A DNA stretch of 64,000 nucleotides from Pollenia angustigena. Taxonomy: Eukaryota; Arthropoda; Insecta; Diptera; Polleniidae. Below the pieces are notes generated by a model. That model was given only the letters and a program-made list of their open reading frames with translations. It made no database searches and had not been told where the DNA came from. Every line of letters starts with the position of its first letter. The stretch's first letter is position 1. A program made the translations under genes and the position numbers. Positions 1-11,926 of this stretch are shown here, piece after piece. The stretch covers positions 74,309,393 to 74,373,392 of the forward strand of contig OV884059.1 in the NCBI GenBank assembly GCA_930367215.1. The letters run 5' to 3'.

Positions 1-1464
1 AAAAAATACTTCGAAATGTAATATTTTTTTAATATAATTATATAATAAAAATAAGCAAATAATATTTATATTTACATATGAAAATATATAACAAAAACTA
101 TTGAAAGGATTTCAAAAAAATACACTAGACTTAAAATGAATGTTTAAAGTTAAAAATTAATTTAACATAACCTTTAAAAAATACCCTGAATTAATTAACT
201 ACAAGTGAATTATTTTTGAAGGGGCTTAAAAGTTTTTTTTTTATTAATAATTTTTTTTTGGCTTTTTTATTAAAAAAAATTTGTAAATATTAATTAGCAT
301 TTATAATTTTTTTTAAACCACTACTAAAGCTTAGTTAAAAAATACTTATTTTTTTTTAATAATTACATATAAAACAATTTATTGAATTATTGATTTTTTT
401 TTTTATTTTTTAAGAAATTATAAAATGTAAATAGAAATCTCGGTTTATATTTCCTAATAGAAATTCTAAAAGTAAAATAAATATAACAAATAAAAAAATA
501 TAATAAATAGAGAAAAATATTTTTGTTACAAATTGCAACCAAAAAATACAACAACCTTTATATATAAAAATAATTTTGTATATAAAAAACAAAACAATCC
601 TCGCACTTTTTTTATAATTTATACAACATTATACAAAAAAAAAAAAGAAAACACTAATTAAAATCCACAAATCTACCATATTCCAAAATACTTAAAAAGA
701 AGAAAACAAAAATCAAACCCAAAATATAAAAAATAGACACAATTTTGTATCCCAAAAAAAAAAAAAAAAAAAAAAAAAAAATAGTAAATGAATTGAAAAC
801 GAAAGCAACCTTTAAACTTACCTCTAAAAAAATATAAATTTAAAAAAAATTCAAAACATTTTATAAATATTATAATTTTTTTTTATATATACAAAATATG
901 GAATATTTTCTTTATAATTTTATTTAACTTTTACTTTGTTAATTATTATTACTATTATTTTTAAACTTAAAAATAATAAATTAATTAAAATTTTTTTAAA
1001 ATTTTAACCATTTTTTTATCATTAATTATCATTATTAATTAAATTTACTTAAAAACTAAAATTATTTAATAAAAAATTAAAAAAGAAAAAAAAATACGAA
1101 AAATATAAAAACAATGTTTTTTTTTTAATTTTTATATACATTTTTATTGCGTAAAATTAGTAAGCAACAAACAATCCCCTTTTAAGTTAATGCTGGGGTT
1201 CCTGCTATTTTGGAAATTTTTAAGAATTTCCTTTGCAAAGTCGTTTTTGTTTTTCTTGTATTCAAGGTTTGTAATTTTTTTAATGGCTAAAATTGACAAT
1301 ATTTCAAGTACAAAGTGTATCATCATTCTTAAAATGTTTTTAATTATCCCAGTTTCAACCAAATAAAAACTATTTTTTTTAATTTCGATTATGAGTTTTT
1401 TCATTAAATCTTAGAATTCGCGACTCAAATATCTGAATAGACCACAAAATAAAAGAAATCACTT
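1..1464. other. A+T-rich DNA without recognisable gene
   Basis: Very A+T-rich sequence with many short A and T runs, including an uninterrupted run of about 28 A at 754-781. The short open frames here are low-complexity and have no recognisable domain. I see no repeat with defined ends. Confidence 0.6.
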
Positions 1465-1465
1465 A

Positions 1466-1899
1466 GAGCCCGTTTGTACACGCAAAGTTCACCTTGCAAA
1501 GTTTTGAGTTTGTTGGCGGAAAGGGGGGAAAAAGAAGGGGGGGGGGGGAGTACAGGGGTCTAATCACCGCATTCGACACTAATGTGTCGAATGAAAACTC
1601 TAAAGATTTAATCTTTGACCGATATCGAATGCTGTCATCTCAAATTACGATACATTTCATTCGATATCGATCCAAAACGTTTCGATCAATTTGGCTCGAT
1701 ATCGTATGCGGTGATTAGACCCCAGACTTTGATGTACACGCGAAGTTGTTTTGTTCTTCGTTCGTCGTCGTGAAAGCATAGTTGTTTGTATTTGATTGTA
1801 TGTTTGATTTAACAAATAATAACAACAAAACACAAAATTGGTCAAAGAAAATTGAAAATAATTCGTCGAAGTGAACTTTGCTTGTGCAAAAAGGGGCTC
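1466..1899. mobile_element. TIR element (MITE-like) containing a second MITE
   Basis: The left end GAGCCCGTTTGTACACGCAA (from 1466) is matched by the reverse complement of the right end, which reads GTGAACTTTGCTTGTGCAAA and then runs into GGGGCTCT near 1900. The shared core is the CAAAGTTCAC segment. TA dinucleotides flank both ends. The interior holds a separate Harbinger-like MITE at 1556-1722. No transposase frame is visible, so this is probably non-autonomous. Confidence 0.5.
1556..1722. mobile_element. Harbinger-like MITE, family A, copy 1
   Basis: The ends are GGGTCTAATCACCGCAT and its inverted complement ATGCGGTGATTAGACCC. The element is flanked by the 3-bp duplication CAG (1553-1555 and 1723-1725). 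Internally it is rich in TATCGA/TCGATA. A 3-bp CWG target duplication is known for PIF/Harbinger transposons. Four more members are in this window. This copy is short (167 bp) and non-coding. Confidence 0.75.
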
Positions 1900-3041
1900 T
1901 TAGTTTCGTCTAAATACATTTTATTGCTTAATTCCCAATAATGGCAGAAATCTTATCTACTTTTTGATATTGTATAAAAAAACAAACTATTCCGTAAATT
2001 GAGAACCCTAGTTAACACCCAAAAAGCAAAAAAAAAAAAAAAACCGACAACAAAAAGAAAATAAATTTTATTAATTTTGTTTCTATTTAAAGACTGTTTA
2101 ATGAATTACCACAAACAAAAAAAGAAAAAAATAAAAACAATATTTACAATAAATTTTACAATAGTTAAATTTTTTTATGATAATCCAAAAAGGGGAAAAG
2201 AAGAAATGGTGACATATACAAATTTATAAAAAATAATAGCCTTTATTTTTTTTATTATTTAAAAAAAATATAAATATATGTATGTATAAATTTTTTTTAT
2301 TATTTGAAATGTATAAACTTATATACTTTATTATAATATATACATTATAAACATTAAAAAAAAGTAATATTATACATTTATATACAAAAAAAATCAATAC
2401 TTATTTTACTTATGCAAAAATAATAACAATAATTATAAAACAAAAGAAATTTAATAAATTTGTTTTATACATAATAATATTAAAAATAAAAGAAAAATTG
2501 CATTATTATAATATTATATAATACTAAAACACTTTACTATAATAAACAGCTAAAAATATTAAACATAAATTATATTTAATGATTTAGAAAGAGAAATCTT
2601 AATAAACGAAGAAAAACATGAATTTTTGAAGTTTAAAAAAATTGTACTTTTATTTACAAAACTTATGAAAAAAGGGTGGGAAAATAGCCAAGAATTAAAA
2701 GTGAGCAAATTTTTATGCAGTTTCACAACTTCAGTTGCCATCCGTAACCGACCCATAAGAAAATTCACAAAGTATTCGAGGGTGTGCTGGAAATCGACGT
2801 AAAACGCAAAAATTGTTAAAAGTAGTTTTTCAATATGGGCTGACTACCAAAACGTCAAATGCTTTGTATAAGAACAAAGTATAATGTTTCATTACGCCGC
2901 TGTACAATATATAAATATATATGCAATGCAAACCCTTCCAAAACATCAAAGGAAAGTATTTGTAACGCAGCAAAAAGCAATCAGAGCATCGGTTTCAAAG
3001 TTGATGCTTTGTGATATTTGACATTTAATTTGCAATCAATA
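1900..3041. other. A+T-rich intergenic DNA
   Basis: Low-complexity A+T-rich DNA with TATA-like and poly-A runs. No gene, terminal repeat or RNA gene is recognisable. Confidence 0.5.
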
Positions 3042-3044
3042 CAG

Positions 3045-3799
3045 GGGCCGAATTACCGCATACGTGAACGAGAAAGCTTTCTTATCGAATAAAATTTCGT
3101 CACGTTTCGAATGGATCGATAATAGCATTCGATAGTTGACGAAACGAAATTTTTGCAAGATGAACTAAATTTGTGTTACGTTGGAATAGAATAAAAGCAT
3201 ATGTTTAGTGCATATTATTAGCTGAAGACACTAATAAGAAGAAAAAGTACATGTTTAATAAAAAATTTAAAACAAACCCAAATTTTCGCGGCTTATTTCA
3301 ACATATTCAGTGAATTTATATATTTTTAAAAACAAAAATAAAATTAAATAAGGAATGGCTACGTTCCTATCATTGTGCTTATCGTCTTCCGATTCTAAAG
3401 TTGATTATAACACAAAACATATCCGGAAAGAAATGAGGGAAATGGCCAAATTAGGATGATCGACCATGTACTGCGCCATAACATCTTTTTGTTTTCCATT
3501 TATTTTGTTGGTAATCGTCCTATAAACAAAAATCACTTTATTATCTTGTTTTTAAAACTTCAAAAATAATAATAAACTTACATCTTTTTATATTTTTTGC
3601 ACACAAATTAAAAATTTTATGATTTCGATTAGTACTGAGATGACGAGTAAAATTTAAACACCTGATACTCTATTACGCCCTCGTTATTGTATGCTATCAT
3701 CTCAAATATCGATTGTGCTTGTTCGATAACGAATGCGGTAATCCCAAAGTGAAAAATTACGAACAATTTTATTTGGTCACGTATGCGGTAATTCGGGCC
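3045..3799. mobile_element. Harbinger-like TIR element, family B
   Basis: Terminal inverted repeats GGGCCGAATTACCGCATACG (left) and the complement of CGTATGCGGTAATTCGGGCC (right) differ at one position. CAG flanks both sides (3042-3044 and 3800-3802), a 3-bp CWG target duplication. At 755 bp it is longer than the family A MITEs but shares the ACCGCATACG motif with them. No intact transposase is visible. Short interior frames such as the one starting at 3356 (MATFLSLC...) have no recognisable domain. Confidence 0.65.
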
Positions 3800-3833
3800 C
3801 AGATTTATTTTAATATTATGCATTGCTAGGATC

Positions 3834-6060
3834 TCAGCCTGAAATACACTTCACTAATTTTTTCACCTCAAACAGCCGATTGGATCCATGCCAGTCGTCC
3901 CTATTCGGCAACTCTACCGGTGGTGTCACACCAAAGTCCAAGGTCTTAATCCTACGATCCGAGATTCCCCCGAGAATACTACCCTGATCAAGCAGACCCA
4001 CTTCGTACAAAATTCTCGTGTGATCATCCTTCCTAGGTCTAAAAATAGAATACTCGAGGGTGAATAAGTTCCTAGCAGCCACACTCTTCACTTACTGTTC
4101 GATGGAGGGTAGATATAATAGGATCCAACGCTGCCTGTGGAGTGCTTCTCTTTGCACCTTTGATGCCCAGAGACGCACTCCTTTGAACCTTGTTGATCAT
4201 CTTCCTATAACTATCCACTCTCTACGCATCTCTACAAATAGTGCATCCATAAGTAAGAATACCATATCCGGTCTCAGACCCCAATTCTTACCTATGGAGT
4301 TTCTGCATGTGTAGTAGGCGTTGAGACCCCTTCTCATCCTCTCCTGAGCATTCTTCTTCTTCAAGACAGTTAACAGTCGATTAAGTTACCGAAGTACATA
4401 GCATTGCCAGAAAGAGTTAACTCGATGCCATCCAACACTGACCCCTAAAACCTTATATCTTATACCTTTTGGTAAAAAGCACCAGTTCTGTCTTCCAGTT
4501 CCCTTTCCCCAGCCCATGCCGAGAGTTCGCCTAACATCCCCTCCATAATCTCACGAATCGTGGACAAAAATTTTCCCCTGACCAGCAGAACTATGTCGTC
4601 CGCATAAGCAACGACTTTCCTACCCATGGAATCAAAAGACCTGAGAATCCCGTTGACCGCAAGCAACCACAATAGAGGCGATAGCACCCCCCTGTGGCAT
4701 CCTCTGGTAGCCTTCCTCCTTGTATCATGATCCCACGGCTCGAGTTGATAATCCTACTGCTAAGCATGCAGACTATCCACTCCACCAGAAAGTCCTTAAC
4801 TCGCAGCTCCATCAGCGAATCCCTAATCGCCTCAATCCTAATAGTATTAAAGGCTCTATATCCAGAAACGCGGCGAGAGTATAATCCCTATGCACCAGGC
4901 CGTGCTCAATATAACCCACCACCTCATTGGGTATAAAAATTACCCTGACCTCTCTCCACCCCCTTGGCAGATACCTTCTACTGTCGCATTTCCTAAATAT
5001 ATTCACCAGTAGAAATAATACATCGTCCGGGATATTGCATGGCCGGAAAAATACCGTCCGGGCCCGGTGACTTATATGTGTCGAAAGTAATGACCGCCCA
5101 CTCAAGCATCTCTCTTGTACTATTTCTTCGACGCAAGCGGAAGTATGACTCGATTTCGTCCCAATGGCGATCGTCCATACTTCCGTTTTCCGTACATCCG
5201 AGAAAGTGCGCCTCCATAAGTAAGGTTAGGGTCTTAGAGCTAGACGTTGTCCATGAGCCGTCAATCCTTTTTGGATATACCCCAGGACCCTTGGATAGTA
5301 TCTGTCGGAATCTAGACAACTCGTTGACATTATCAATGGATTCACAGAATTGCCTCCATGATAGTCGCTTCGAAATGCACCCTGTAGGTGTTCCAATCAC
5401 CCGGTGCTCCCGTGAGCTTGGCCCTATTAAACAGTCTCCTAACCATCGACCTTTGAACCTGAAGTTCCCTGGTCCAACATTCGGGCTGTTTGCGCCTATC
5501 CGAAAATTTAACCGGGCAGATGAGTGAACCTGTTCATAACACTCTCCAAATCAGTCGGCAGCAAATCTCCCGGGGTCTATAGCGGCAACCCAGTTCGGAA
5601 CGTCGGCGTATTACCCATGTTACAGACAATAAGATTGTCAGTAGTTATAAAATCAAGCATTAACTCATCCCTTTTGTTGATGTCAGTGCTCCCCCATAGA
5701 CTATGATGTGCATTGGCATCGCCACCCAATACAAGGATAGCACCTCGTCAATTAATTTTTCGCTAGTATACACGTTCTTACCTTGTCCTACTAGGCAGGA
5801 CAAACCCAGTGTATCCCGTAACTTTCAATCCACAAAACTTTTTTTATGTATCCAAGGCTTTTGGATAAGGGCTACGTCCGTCCGAGTGTCGAGGAGAAAG
5901 GTTATTTGTTCGGCTGAAGCTGCTCACAATGGTGCAGGTTTATTTGCACCACTAACAGCTTTTTTGGTCCTGTCATGTTTCGGGTACCGGAACCTGGCAT
6001 TACCTAAACCGAACTTAACAACCCCCCACGTCCTCTAAGAAGTCCATGGACTTTCGATCC
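3834..6060 (-). pseudogene. R1-clade LINE ORF2 remnant (endonuclease + reverse transcriptase)
   Basis: Read on the minus strand this is a degraded non-LTR retrotransposon ORF2. From 5' to 3' it shows an endonuclease segment (ALIQKPW near 5860, where the family has a catalytic Glu but here there is Lys; GDANAHHSLWGS at about 5690-5727), the pre-RT motif YKSPGPDGIFP near 5060, the RT core LSPLLW and YADD (4595-4606), and a C-terminal KVQRSASLGIKGAKRSTPQAA-like segment near 4150, typical of R1-clade elements. Several frameshifts and stops break it, for example a TAG between GLPL and TPGDLLP near 5578. It is inactive. The part upstream of 5320 is present again at 11.2-11.9 kb. R1 clade is my best assignment; the sequence is not in a recognisable 28S target. 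Confidence 0.8.
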
Positions 6061-6424
6061 ACGGCGAACTTGTGAGGTCACAAGCCTCCATTGGTCCGCA
6101 AGAAGCTATCGTTTTGTTTACCCAATTACGCCAGTATGGTTTCCACAAGATTGTTACCCAGGCGAGGGCATAACCTAGTTTGAATACAAAATGTTGACGA
6201 AACAGCTTAGTTTTGCTTAAAAGGTTGGTCTTTAATGAAATAATAAAAAAATCACATTTTGCCAAAAAAAAACCAGTTTCAAACTACGTTAAACTTAGTT
6301 CAAACTAAATCCACATCTCAAAAACCCGGCGTTAGAGTCTAAACTTCCTAACTTACTTGTTATTTTGACGTTTTTCGGCCACTTTATGAAACTTTTTTGG
6401 TCTCGTTACCTTTTTATTTTTGCG

Positions 6425-6450
6425 AATACCATTTTTTAAAAAATGGTATT
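6425..6450. repeat. Perfect short palindrome
   Basis: AATACCATTTTTT is followed directly by AAAAAATGGTATT, a perfect 26-bp palindrome with no loop. It is repeated at 12292-12317 in the second duplication unit. Confidence 0.7.
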
Positions 6451-7980
6451 TTAGGACGCTTTTTTTATTTTTTTGTGGCGATTTTAGTGTTTTTTCACAA
6501 TCATGGCATTTTGCAATTTAAGTTTTTTTTTTGCAACGAAAAAAACAAGATACGAGTGATATATTCTGCTATGCAGAGTCTTTGCTACCCTTTTTCGACA
6601 GTTAGAATATTTCAGGCGTGGGCCCTATATGGATCTATAAATTATTAATTGATCTTTATTGAAACGGACATCAGTTGCGGTTTAGGTCTATGTAATATTA
6701 TTGACCGACAATCAGACAAATTTAGGATTTTATTTCTAGGCATATACAACTTAATTTGAACAAATTTGAGTATAATATTATGCGGCCATATTCTGACAAC
6801 CGCACTATCTCCAGATTTACTTTGTTGTGTTCTGAAGCTCGTGAATTTTGTTTGCGATCTGTCGTTGTTTCTTAATAATATTCGAATTCCCTTGAGCATA
6901 TTTTGCAATTTTAAGTAGCCAAACTCCTTGCAATTGAACATAACATAACACCTATTTTGCGAGGTCAAGTCAGAATCGCAAATGTTGATGATTTGATGAT
7001 TCGAGTGGGGAGTTTTTATTAAACCCATTGTAAATTATGGACCAATCATCACAAAATTTTGTAGACAGTTTTCTGTTATTAATGTGAGACCTTAAGTTGT
7101 ATGGTATTATTTCTGGTCATATGAAGTACAATTGGACCATATAAAGCTAAATAGACCACAATATCTATATGCGCTACGGTTTTAGGCGTATTAAAATAAT
7201 TTCCCAGACTGGGCATAATATTGGGAAGATAGTAAATTAAAGACCGATTTTCACGTAATTTCCTTCTGTAATTTGAAATCTTATGAAACTACGAAGACCA
7301 AATTCGGCTACAAAAACATTTCCGAGAGAAGGCTTTATATAGGACATATGGTAAATTATGGACCGAACTTCCCGAAATTTAACAGTTTTGATTTTTAGTC
7401 CTTTAAAACTGTGACTTATCAAATTTTATTACGTAACGGTTTAAAGCGTACTGAACTGTTTTTCGAGTGCAGGCTATAAATAGGGCCTTTGGTTAATTAC
7501 GGACCGATCTTTGCGAAATTTGTGCAAATTCTTAGAGCAATTCGTGCATTATTGTTTTTGTAACAACATTATCAATTTTTTAAGGGTGGGGGTACCACAT
7601 TTGATCTCATAACTCTCATCCTACTGAACCGATTTTGCTGGATTTCAATCTCCAACTGTTTTGGAAAACTAGTAGCAATTTGACACCAACATTGTTCATT
7701 TCTTTTTAGTTAGCGTGTTTTCAAGATACAGACAGACGGACATGACTTAATCCACTTATGACTAATAATTCACTGATGGTTTAAGAGCTGGTTTAGTTTA
7801 TCTAAACTTGAATTCATATGCAGTTTAAACTCAACAACTTTAAACCAGTGTCCCATGTATTATATGTTGTTAAAATAATAACATGTGGCAGCACTACGAT
7901 AAATCTTATCAAATTCATATGGTCTGTATTGGTAGTTTAAACGCCCAATTTTATGCCTTTAAAAATGGTTTATATGCTTA

Positions 7981-8727
7981 CAGCCGTATTCATAATGAAA
8001 GTTTGGCATAAAGTTAGCAAAAAGTTTATTCATAATACACTAACCAAACTCTGGCTAACGGTTTGCTAAACTCTTGTTAACGAGCTGCCAACTTGTGAAA
8101 AGCAGCCGTTTAATGTCAAACAATTTTGTTGGTTTTTTTTAAATAAGTCTGTGTTCATACGGCTCATGTCTTATTGACAAGATTGCTACTTTATAGGCGA
8201 GAGGGACGAGGGGAAAAGAAACGAGTACACAGATGCATGTACTGTCTTTAAGTTTTACTTTTTCATTCGTTGTTTAATTTTGTTATTGTTTTCAATATCA
8301 AAAAAGCACATGTCGTCAACATGACATGAATCATTTGAACGCCAATTCATGTTCAAAGAAGAAAAAGGAAGAATATTGTCAATAAGACATGAGCCGTATG
8401 AACTCAGACTAACTTTTGTTTTTTAATTTACTGTCTTTTCTTAATTTATTTTAATATTAAAAACTTAAAAATTTTTATATGTGAAGGGAAAAAGAAAAAA
8501 ATGACAAATTCAGCGATGATTAATGCAAAACGTGTTGCATTTTTGATTAACACAATGTGGCATCATACAAATTCAGAGTTGATTTATTAAAAGTTGGCAG
8601 ATGGAGAAAAATTCGTTATGAATTAACTCTGTGCCAACAAGCTGCTAAGCTTAATCGCCATTCTAGTTAGCAGCTCGTTGTACGTAGTCTACAAACTATG
8701 GCTAACTTTTTGTTATGAATAAGGCTG
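7981..8727. mobile_element. TIR element with CAGCC ends, carrying an inner MITE
   Basis: The left end CAGCCGTATTCATAATGAAA is mirrored at the right by GTTATGAATAAGGCTG. A second inverted block, GAGCTGCCAACTTG near 8090, is mirrored by GCAGCTCGTTG near 8670. It is flanked by TTA (left) and TAA (right), close to the TWA preference of PIF/Harbinger elements. It sits within the sequence that interrupts the Helentron-like element and itself contains the MITE at 8146-8410. It recurs at about 13848-14594. Confidence 0.55.
8146..8410. mobile_element. 265-bp MITE with long inverted ends
   Basis: AGTCTGTGTTCATACGGCTC.. at the left is mirrored almost perfectly for about 34 bp at the right (..GAGCCGTATGAACTCAGACT). 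The inner segment CATGTCTTATTGACAA and the following TATAGGCGAGAG resemble the MITE at 56.4 kb, so the two may be related. It recurs at about 14013-14277. Confidence 0.65.
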
Positions 8728-8872
8728 TAAGTGATTTAAATATTTGTTGGCTTAAACCAAAAAGACAGTTTAACTTGCTCTGATTTTTTAGCCCATAGAA
8801 TTACTCAAGGAGCCAGAATATCTGGGGTCTGAGATGAATAATAAATAAGTTTCAAACGGAATGATATACTTA

Positions 8873-9486
8873 AGGTATGGTCACATATAGCAAACGTTTA
8901 ACGAAAAAAGCGTAACCAACAGACAAACTTAGTTTATTTTCTTTGATTCTTATATATTTTTTTTATACATACTTATGTATTCGCATTTATTAAAACTTAT
9001 GTAAAAGTAGCCTTTTGCAGCATAATTAATCTTGTTTTGAAATATAGAATACCAGATAAAGGCTAGATTACGCTATTATACTTTGTATTAATACATGTCA
9101 AAAACTCAAGAAATATGACAAAGTGTGATAGTGTGAATGCAATGTGTCACGAAAATGACAAGTATTATGAAAAATGTTTGACATCCCATATGACTTCATC
9201 GTTTTTTGAAAAATATCTAAACAATAACAATTTTTATTGGATCAGGGTTGCATTTTTTTCATGTGTAAGTGTTTATACTTTGTGTGATGGTGTGAACGCA
9301 AACTGTCATGTTACATTAGATTTTTTGACAGTCGCATCAAAACTTATTAGATTTCTATCTCACAAAGTGTTATGGAATACGTAAGACTTGTGAGATAGTG
9401 TAATCTAGGCTTAAATAACACTAATACTGAGCAAACGTAGGGGTTCCGCCCTTTTCGTCAACTGTTTGCCAAATGTGACCGTACCT
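8873..9486. mobile_element. Harbinger-like TIR element, TTA target duplication
   Basis: Ends AGGTATGGTCACATATAGCA and the inverse of TGCCAAATGTGACCGTACCT are flanked by TTA on both sides (8870-8872 and 9487-9489). Removing the element restores the Helentron tail ..ATATACTTAGTATACCC.., so the insertion site is clear. It contains the 352-bp MITE at 9060-9411. TWA target duplications fit PIF/Harbinger. It recurs at about 14740-15353. Confidence 0.7.
9060..9411. mobile_element. 352-bp MITE (AGGCTAGATTACACTAT family), copy 1
   Basis: AGGCTAGATTACGCTAT at the left is mirrored by ATAGTGTAATCTAGGCT at the right, flanked by TAA on both sides. The interior has two copies of a GTGTGATRGTGTGAAYGCAA motif and a single 89-codon plus-strand frame (9115-9384) that includes the repeated CDxVNAxCH peptide. 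TAA flanks fit a PIF/Harbinger-type MITE. The frame is probably a by-product of the internal repeat. Confidence 0.75.
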
Positions 9487-9536
9487 TTAGTATACCCTCA
9501 TTCACCACTAGTGGTGGTGGATAGTATAACATTTAA

Positions 9537-9888
9537 AGGCTAGATTACACTATTATACTTTGTATTAATACATGTCAAAATCTCAAGTAATATGACAAAG
9601 TGTGATAGTGTGAATGCAATGTGTCACGAAAATTACAAGTATTATGAAAAAAGTTTGACAAACCATACGACTTCATCGTTTTTTGAAAAATTTCTAAACA
9701 ATAATACTTTTCATTGGATCAGGGTTGCATTTTTTTCATGTGTGAGTGCTTATACTTTGTGTGGTGGTGTGAACACAAACTGTCATGCTACATTAGATTT
9801 TTTGACAGTCGCAACAAAACTCATTAGATTTCTATCTCACAAAGTATTATGGAATACGTAAGACTTGTGAGATAGTGCAATCTAGGCT
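9537..9888. mobile_element. 352-bp MITE family, copy 2
   Basis: Same ends and internal repeats as the copy at 9060, with scattered substitutions. The left flank is TAA and the right flank TTA. The 89-codon frame (9592-9861) is intact here too. Confidence 0.75.
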
Positions 9889-10058
9889 TTAGGAATACAT
9901 ACACAATTTAAATAATATACTTTAATAAATTGTCAAAAAGTAATTTCAATTATTGGGAATACAAAATTTTAATTTCAAAAGATTTTGTTATTCGTGCTTA
10001 ATTCCCAGTTTTTATTATTGATAAAAACACTTGAAATTTATTGTTGATGGGATAAGCT

Positions 10059-10104
10059 ATTCCTATGCATTTCACTGGTTGCTTAGGCCAGATCATCAGG
10101 AAAC
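10059..10104 (-). ncRNA. Hammerhead-ribozyme-like motif, satellite unit 1
   Basis: Reading the minus strand: stem I 5' arm GUUUC (10104-10100), CUGAUGA (10099-10093), stem II CUGG/CCAG closing a 9-nt loop (10092-10074), GAA (10073-10071), stem III AUGCAU (10070-10065), A at the cleavage position (10064), and stem I 3' arm GGAAU (10063-10059). Stem I pairs over 5 positions including two G-U pairs. The base pair next to the core in stem II is a U-U mismatch, which could weaken activity. The self-complementary stem III suggests cleavage as a dimer, as in other satellite hammerheads. Confidence 0.65.
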
Positions 10105-10527
10105 TTCATCCATAAAGGTTTTAGACAAACTAAAGATATTAAACCAAATAAAACTGTTAAACGTATAAGAATTATAGCAACAGTTCTACTTGTAACAATA
10201 TCAAAGTTTAAACAAAACACATCAACAATAAACAACAGTGGGTTCATCTCATCTTACATTTCCCCACTACAATTAGTTGAAATTCTCTCAACATTAATTG
10301 TAGTTGTAAGTAGGTTAAGAAAAACAAAATGAAAAAAACAACAACTTACAAAAGATGTTGTCAATTAAGTGTTTTTTAGGCCGTGCACTGCCTGTTTATT
10401 ATCAAAAAGTAATTTCAATTATTGGGAATACAAAATTTTAATTTCAAAAGATTTTGTTATTCGTGCTTAATTCCCAGTTTTTATTATTGATAAAAACACT
10501 TGAAATTTATTGTTGATGGGATAAGCT

Positions 10528-10573
10528 ATTCCTATGCATTTCACTGGTTGCTTAGGCCAGATCATCAGGAAAC
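10528..10573 (-). ncRNA. Hammerhead-like motif, satellite unit 2
   Basis: Identical in sequence to the motif at 10059-10104, one 469-bp period later. Confidence 0.65.
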
Positions 10574-10996
10574 TTCATCCATAAAGGTTTTAGACAAACT
10601 AAAGATATTAAACCAAATAAAACTGTTAAACGTATAAGAATTATAGCAACAGTTCTACTTGTAACAATATCAAAGTTTAAACAAAACACATCAACAATAA
10701 ACAACAGTGGGTTCATCTCATCTTACATTTCCCCACTACAATTAGTTGAAATTCTCTCAACATTAATTGTAGTTGTAAGTAGGTTAAGAAAAACAAAATG
10801 AAAAAAACAACAACTTACAAAAGATGTTGTCAATTAAGTGTTTTTTAGGCCGTGCACTGCCTGTTTATTATCAAAAAGTAATTTCAATTATTGGGAATAC
10901 AAAATTTTAATTTCAAAAGATTTTGTTATTCGTGCTTAATTCCCAGTTTTTATTATTGATAAAAACACTTGAAATTTATTGTTGATGGGATAAGCT

Positions 10997-11042
10997 ATTC
11001 CTATGCATTTCACTGGTTGCTTAGGCCAGATCATCAGGAAAC
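10997..11042 (-). ncRNA. Hammerhead-like motif, satellite unit 3
   Basis: Identical to the motif in the preceding unit; the unit itself is cut short at 11187. Confidence 0.65.
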
Positions 11043-11187
11043 TTCATCCATAAAGGTTTTAGACAAACTAAAGATATTAAACCAAATAAAACTGTTAAAC
11101 GTATAAGAATTATAGCAACAGTTCTACTTGTAACAATATCAAAGTTTAAACAAAACACATCAACAATAAACAACAGTGGGTTCATCT

Positions 11188-11926
11188 CGTTGACATTATC
11201 AATGGATTCACAGAATTGCCTCCATGATAGTCGCTTCGAAATGCACCCTGTAGGTGTTCCAATCACCCGGTGCTCCCGTGAGCTTGGCCCTATTAAACAG
11301 TCTCCTAACCATCGACCTTTGAACCTGAAGTTCCCTGGTCCAACATTCGGGCTGTTTGCGCCTATCCGAAAATTTAACCGGGCAGATGAGTGAACCTGTT
11401 CATAACACTCTCCAAATCAGTCGGCAGCAAATCTCCCGGGGTCTATAGCGGCAACCCAGTTCGGAACGTCGGCGTATTACCCATGTTACAGACAATAAGA
11501 TTGTCAGTAGTTATAAAATCAAGCATTAACTCATCCCTTTTGTTGATGTCAGTGCTCCCCCATAGACTATGATGTGCATTGGCATCGCCACCCAATACAA
11601 GGATAGCACCTCGTCAATTAATTTTTCGCTAGTATACACGTTCTTACCTTGTCCTACTAGGCAGGACAAACCCAGTGTATCCCGTAACTTTCAATCCACA
11701 AAACTTTTTTTATGTATCCAAGGCTTTTGGATAAGGGCTACGTCCGTCCGAGTGTCGAGGAGAAAGGTTATTTGTTCGGCTGAAGCTGCTCACAATGGTG
11801 CAGGTTTATTTGCACCACTAACAGCTTTTTTGGTCCTGTCATGTTTTGGGTACCGGAACCTGGCATTACCTAAACCGAACTTAACAACCCCCCACGTCCT
11901 CTAAGAAGTCCATGGACTTTCGATCC
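11188..11926 (-). pseudogene. R1-like LINE endonuclease remnant, duplicated copy
   Basis: Copy of 5322-6060 with the same stop and the same Lys in place of the catalytic Glu. It is joined on its left directly to satellite sequence instead of to the RT domain, so it was carried by the segmental duplication and not by a second retrotransposition. Confidence 0.85.

Larger units (their letters stand above)
6540..9528 (+). mobile_element. Helentron/DINE-1-like element split by nested insertions
   Basis: The left end (TATTCTGC..GCAGAGTCTTTG..TACCCT..CGACAGTT) matches the left end of the element at 54.69 kb. The interior at 6640-7540 has degenerate repeats of the ..TAAATTATGGACCGA.. type that are tandem in the 54.9-kb element. 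Further right come the DINE-like core ..CCGATTTTGCTGGATTTCAA.. (about 7630), ACAGACAGACGGACATG (about 7725), then after an insertion CAAGGAGCCAGAATATCTGG (about 8806) and the tail TATACCCTCATTCACCACTAG (9491). The element is interrupted at about 7760-8785 and at 8873-9486. It has no Rep/helicase frame and is non-autonomous. Confidence 0.65.
5320..11185. repeat. Tandem duplication, unit 1 (about 5.87 kb)
   Basis: Sequence from 5320 onward recurs from 11186 with an offset of 5866-5867 bp. It includes the LINE endonuclease end, the nested Helentron/MITE stack and the first satellite array. Only a handful of differences are visible by eye over the 4.6 kb of non-satellite sequence (for example at 5981, 6113, 9228, about 9681, and one A in the run near 6270). 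The junction at 11186-11188 lies in a CTC shared by the satellite and the LINE. Confidence 0.9.
9933..11187 (-). repeat. 469-bp satellite array 1 (2.7 units)
   Basis: Head-to-tail units start TCAAAAAGTAATTTCAAT at 9933, 10402 and 10871, an exact 469-bp period with nearly no differences. The third unit stops at 11187, at the junction with the duplicated LINE sequence. Each unit includes a hammerhead-like motif on the minus strand and a non-conserved 54-codon frame. The strand given is that of the hammerhead motif. Confidence 0.95.
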
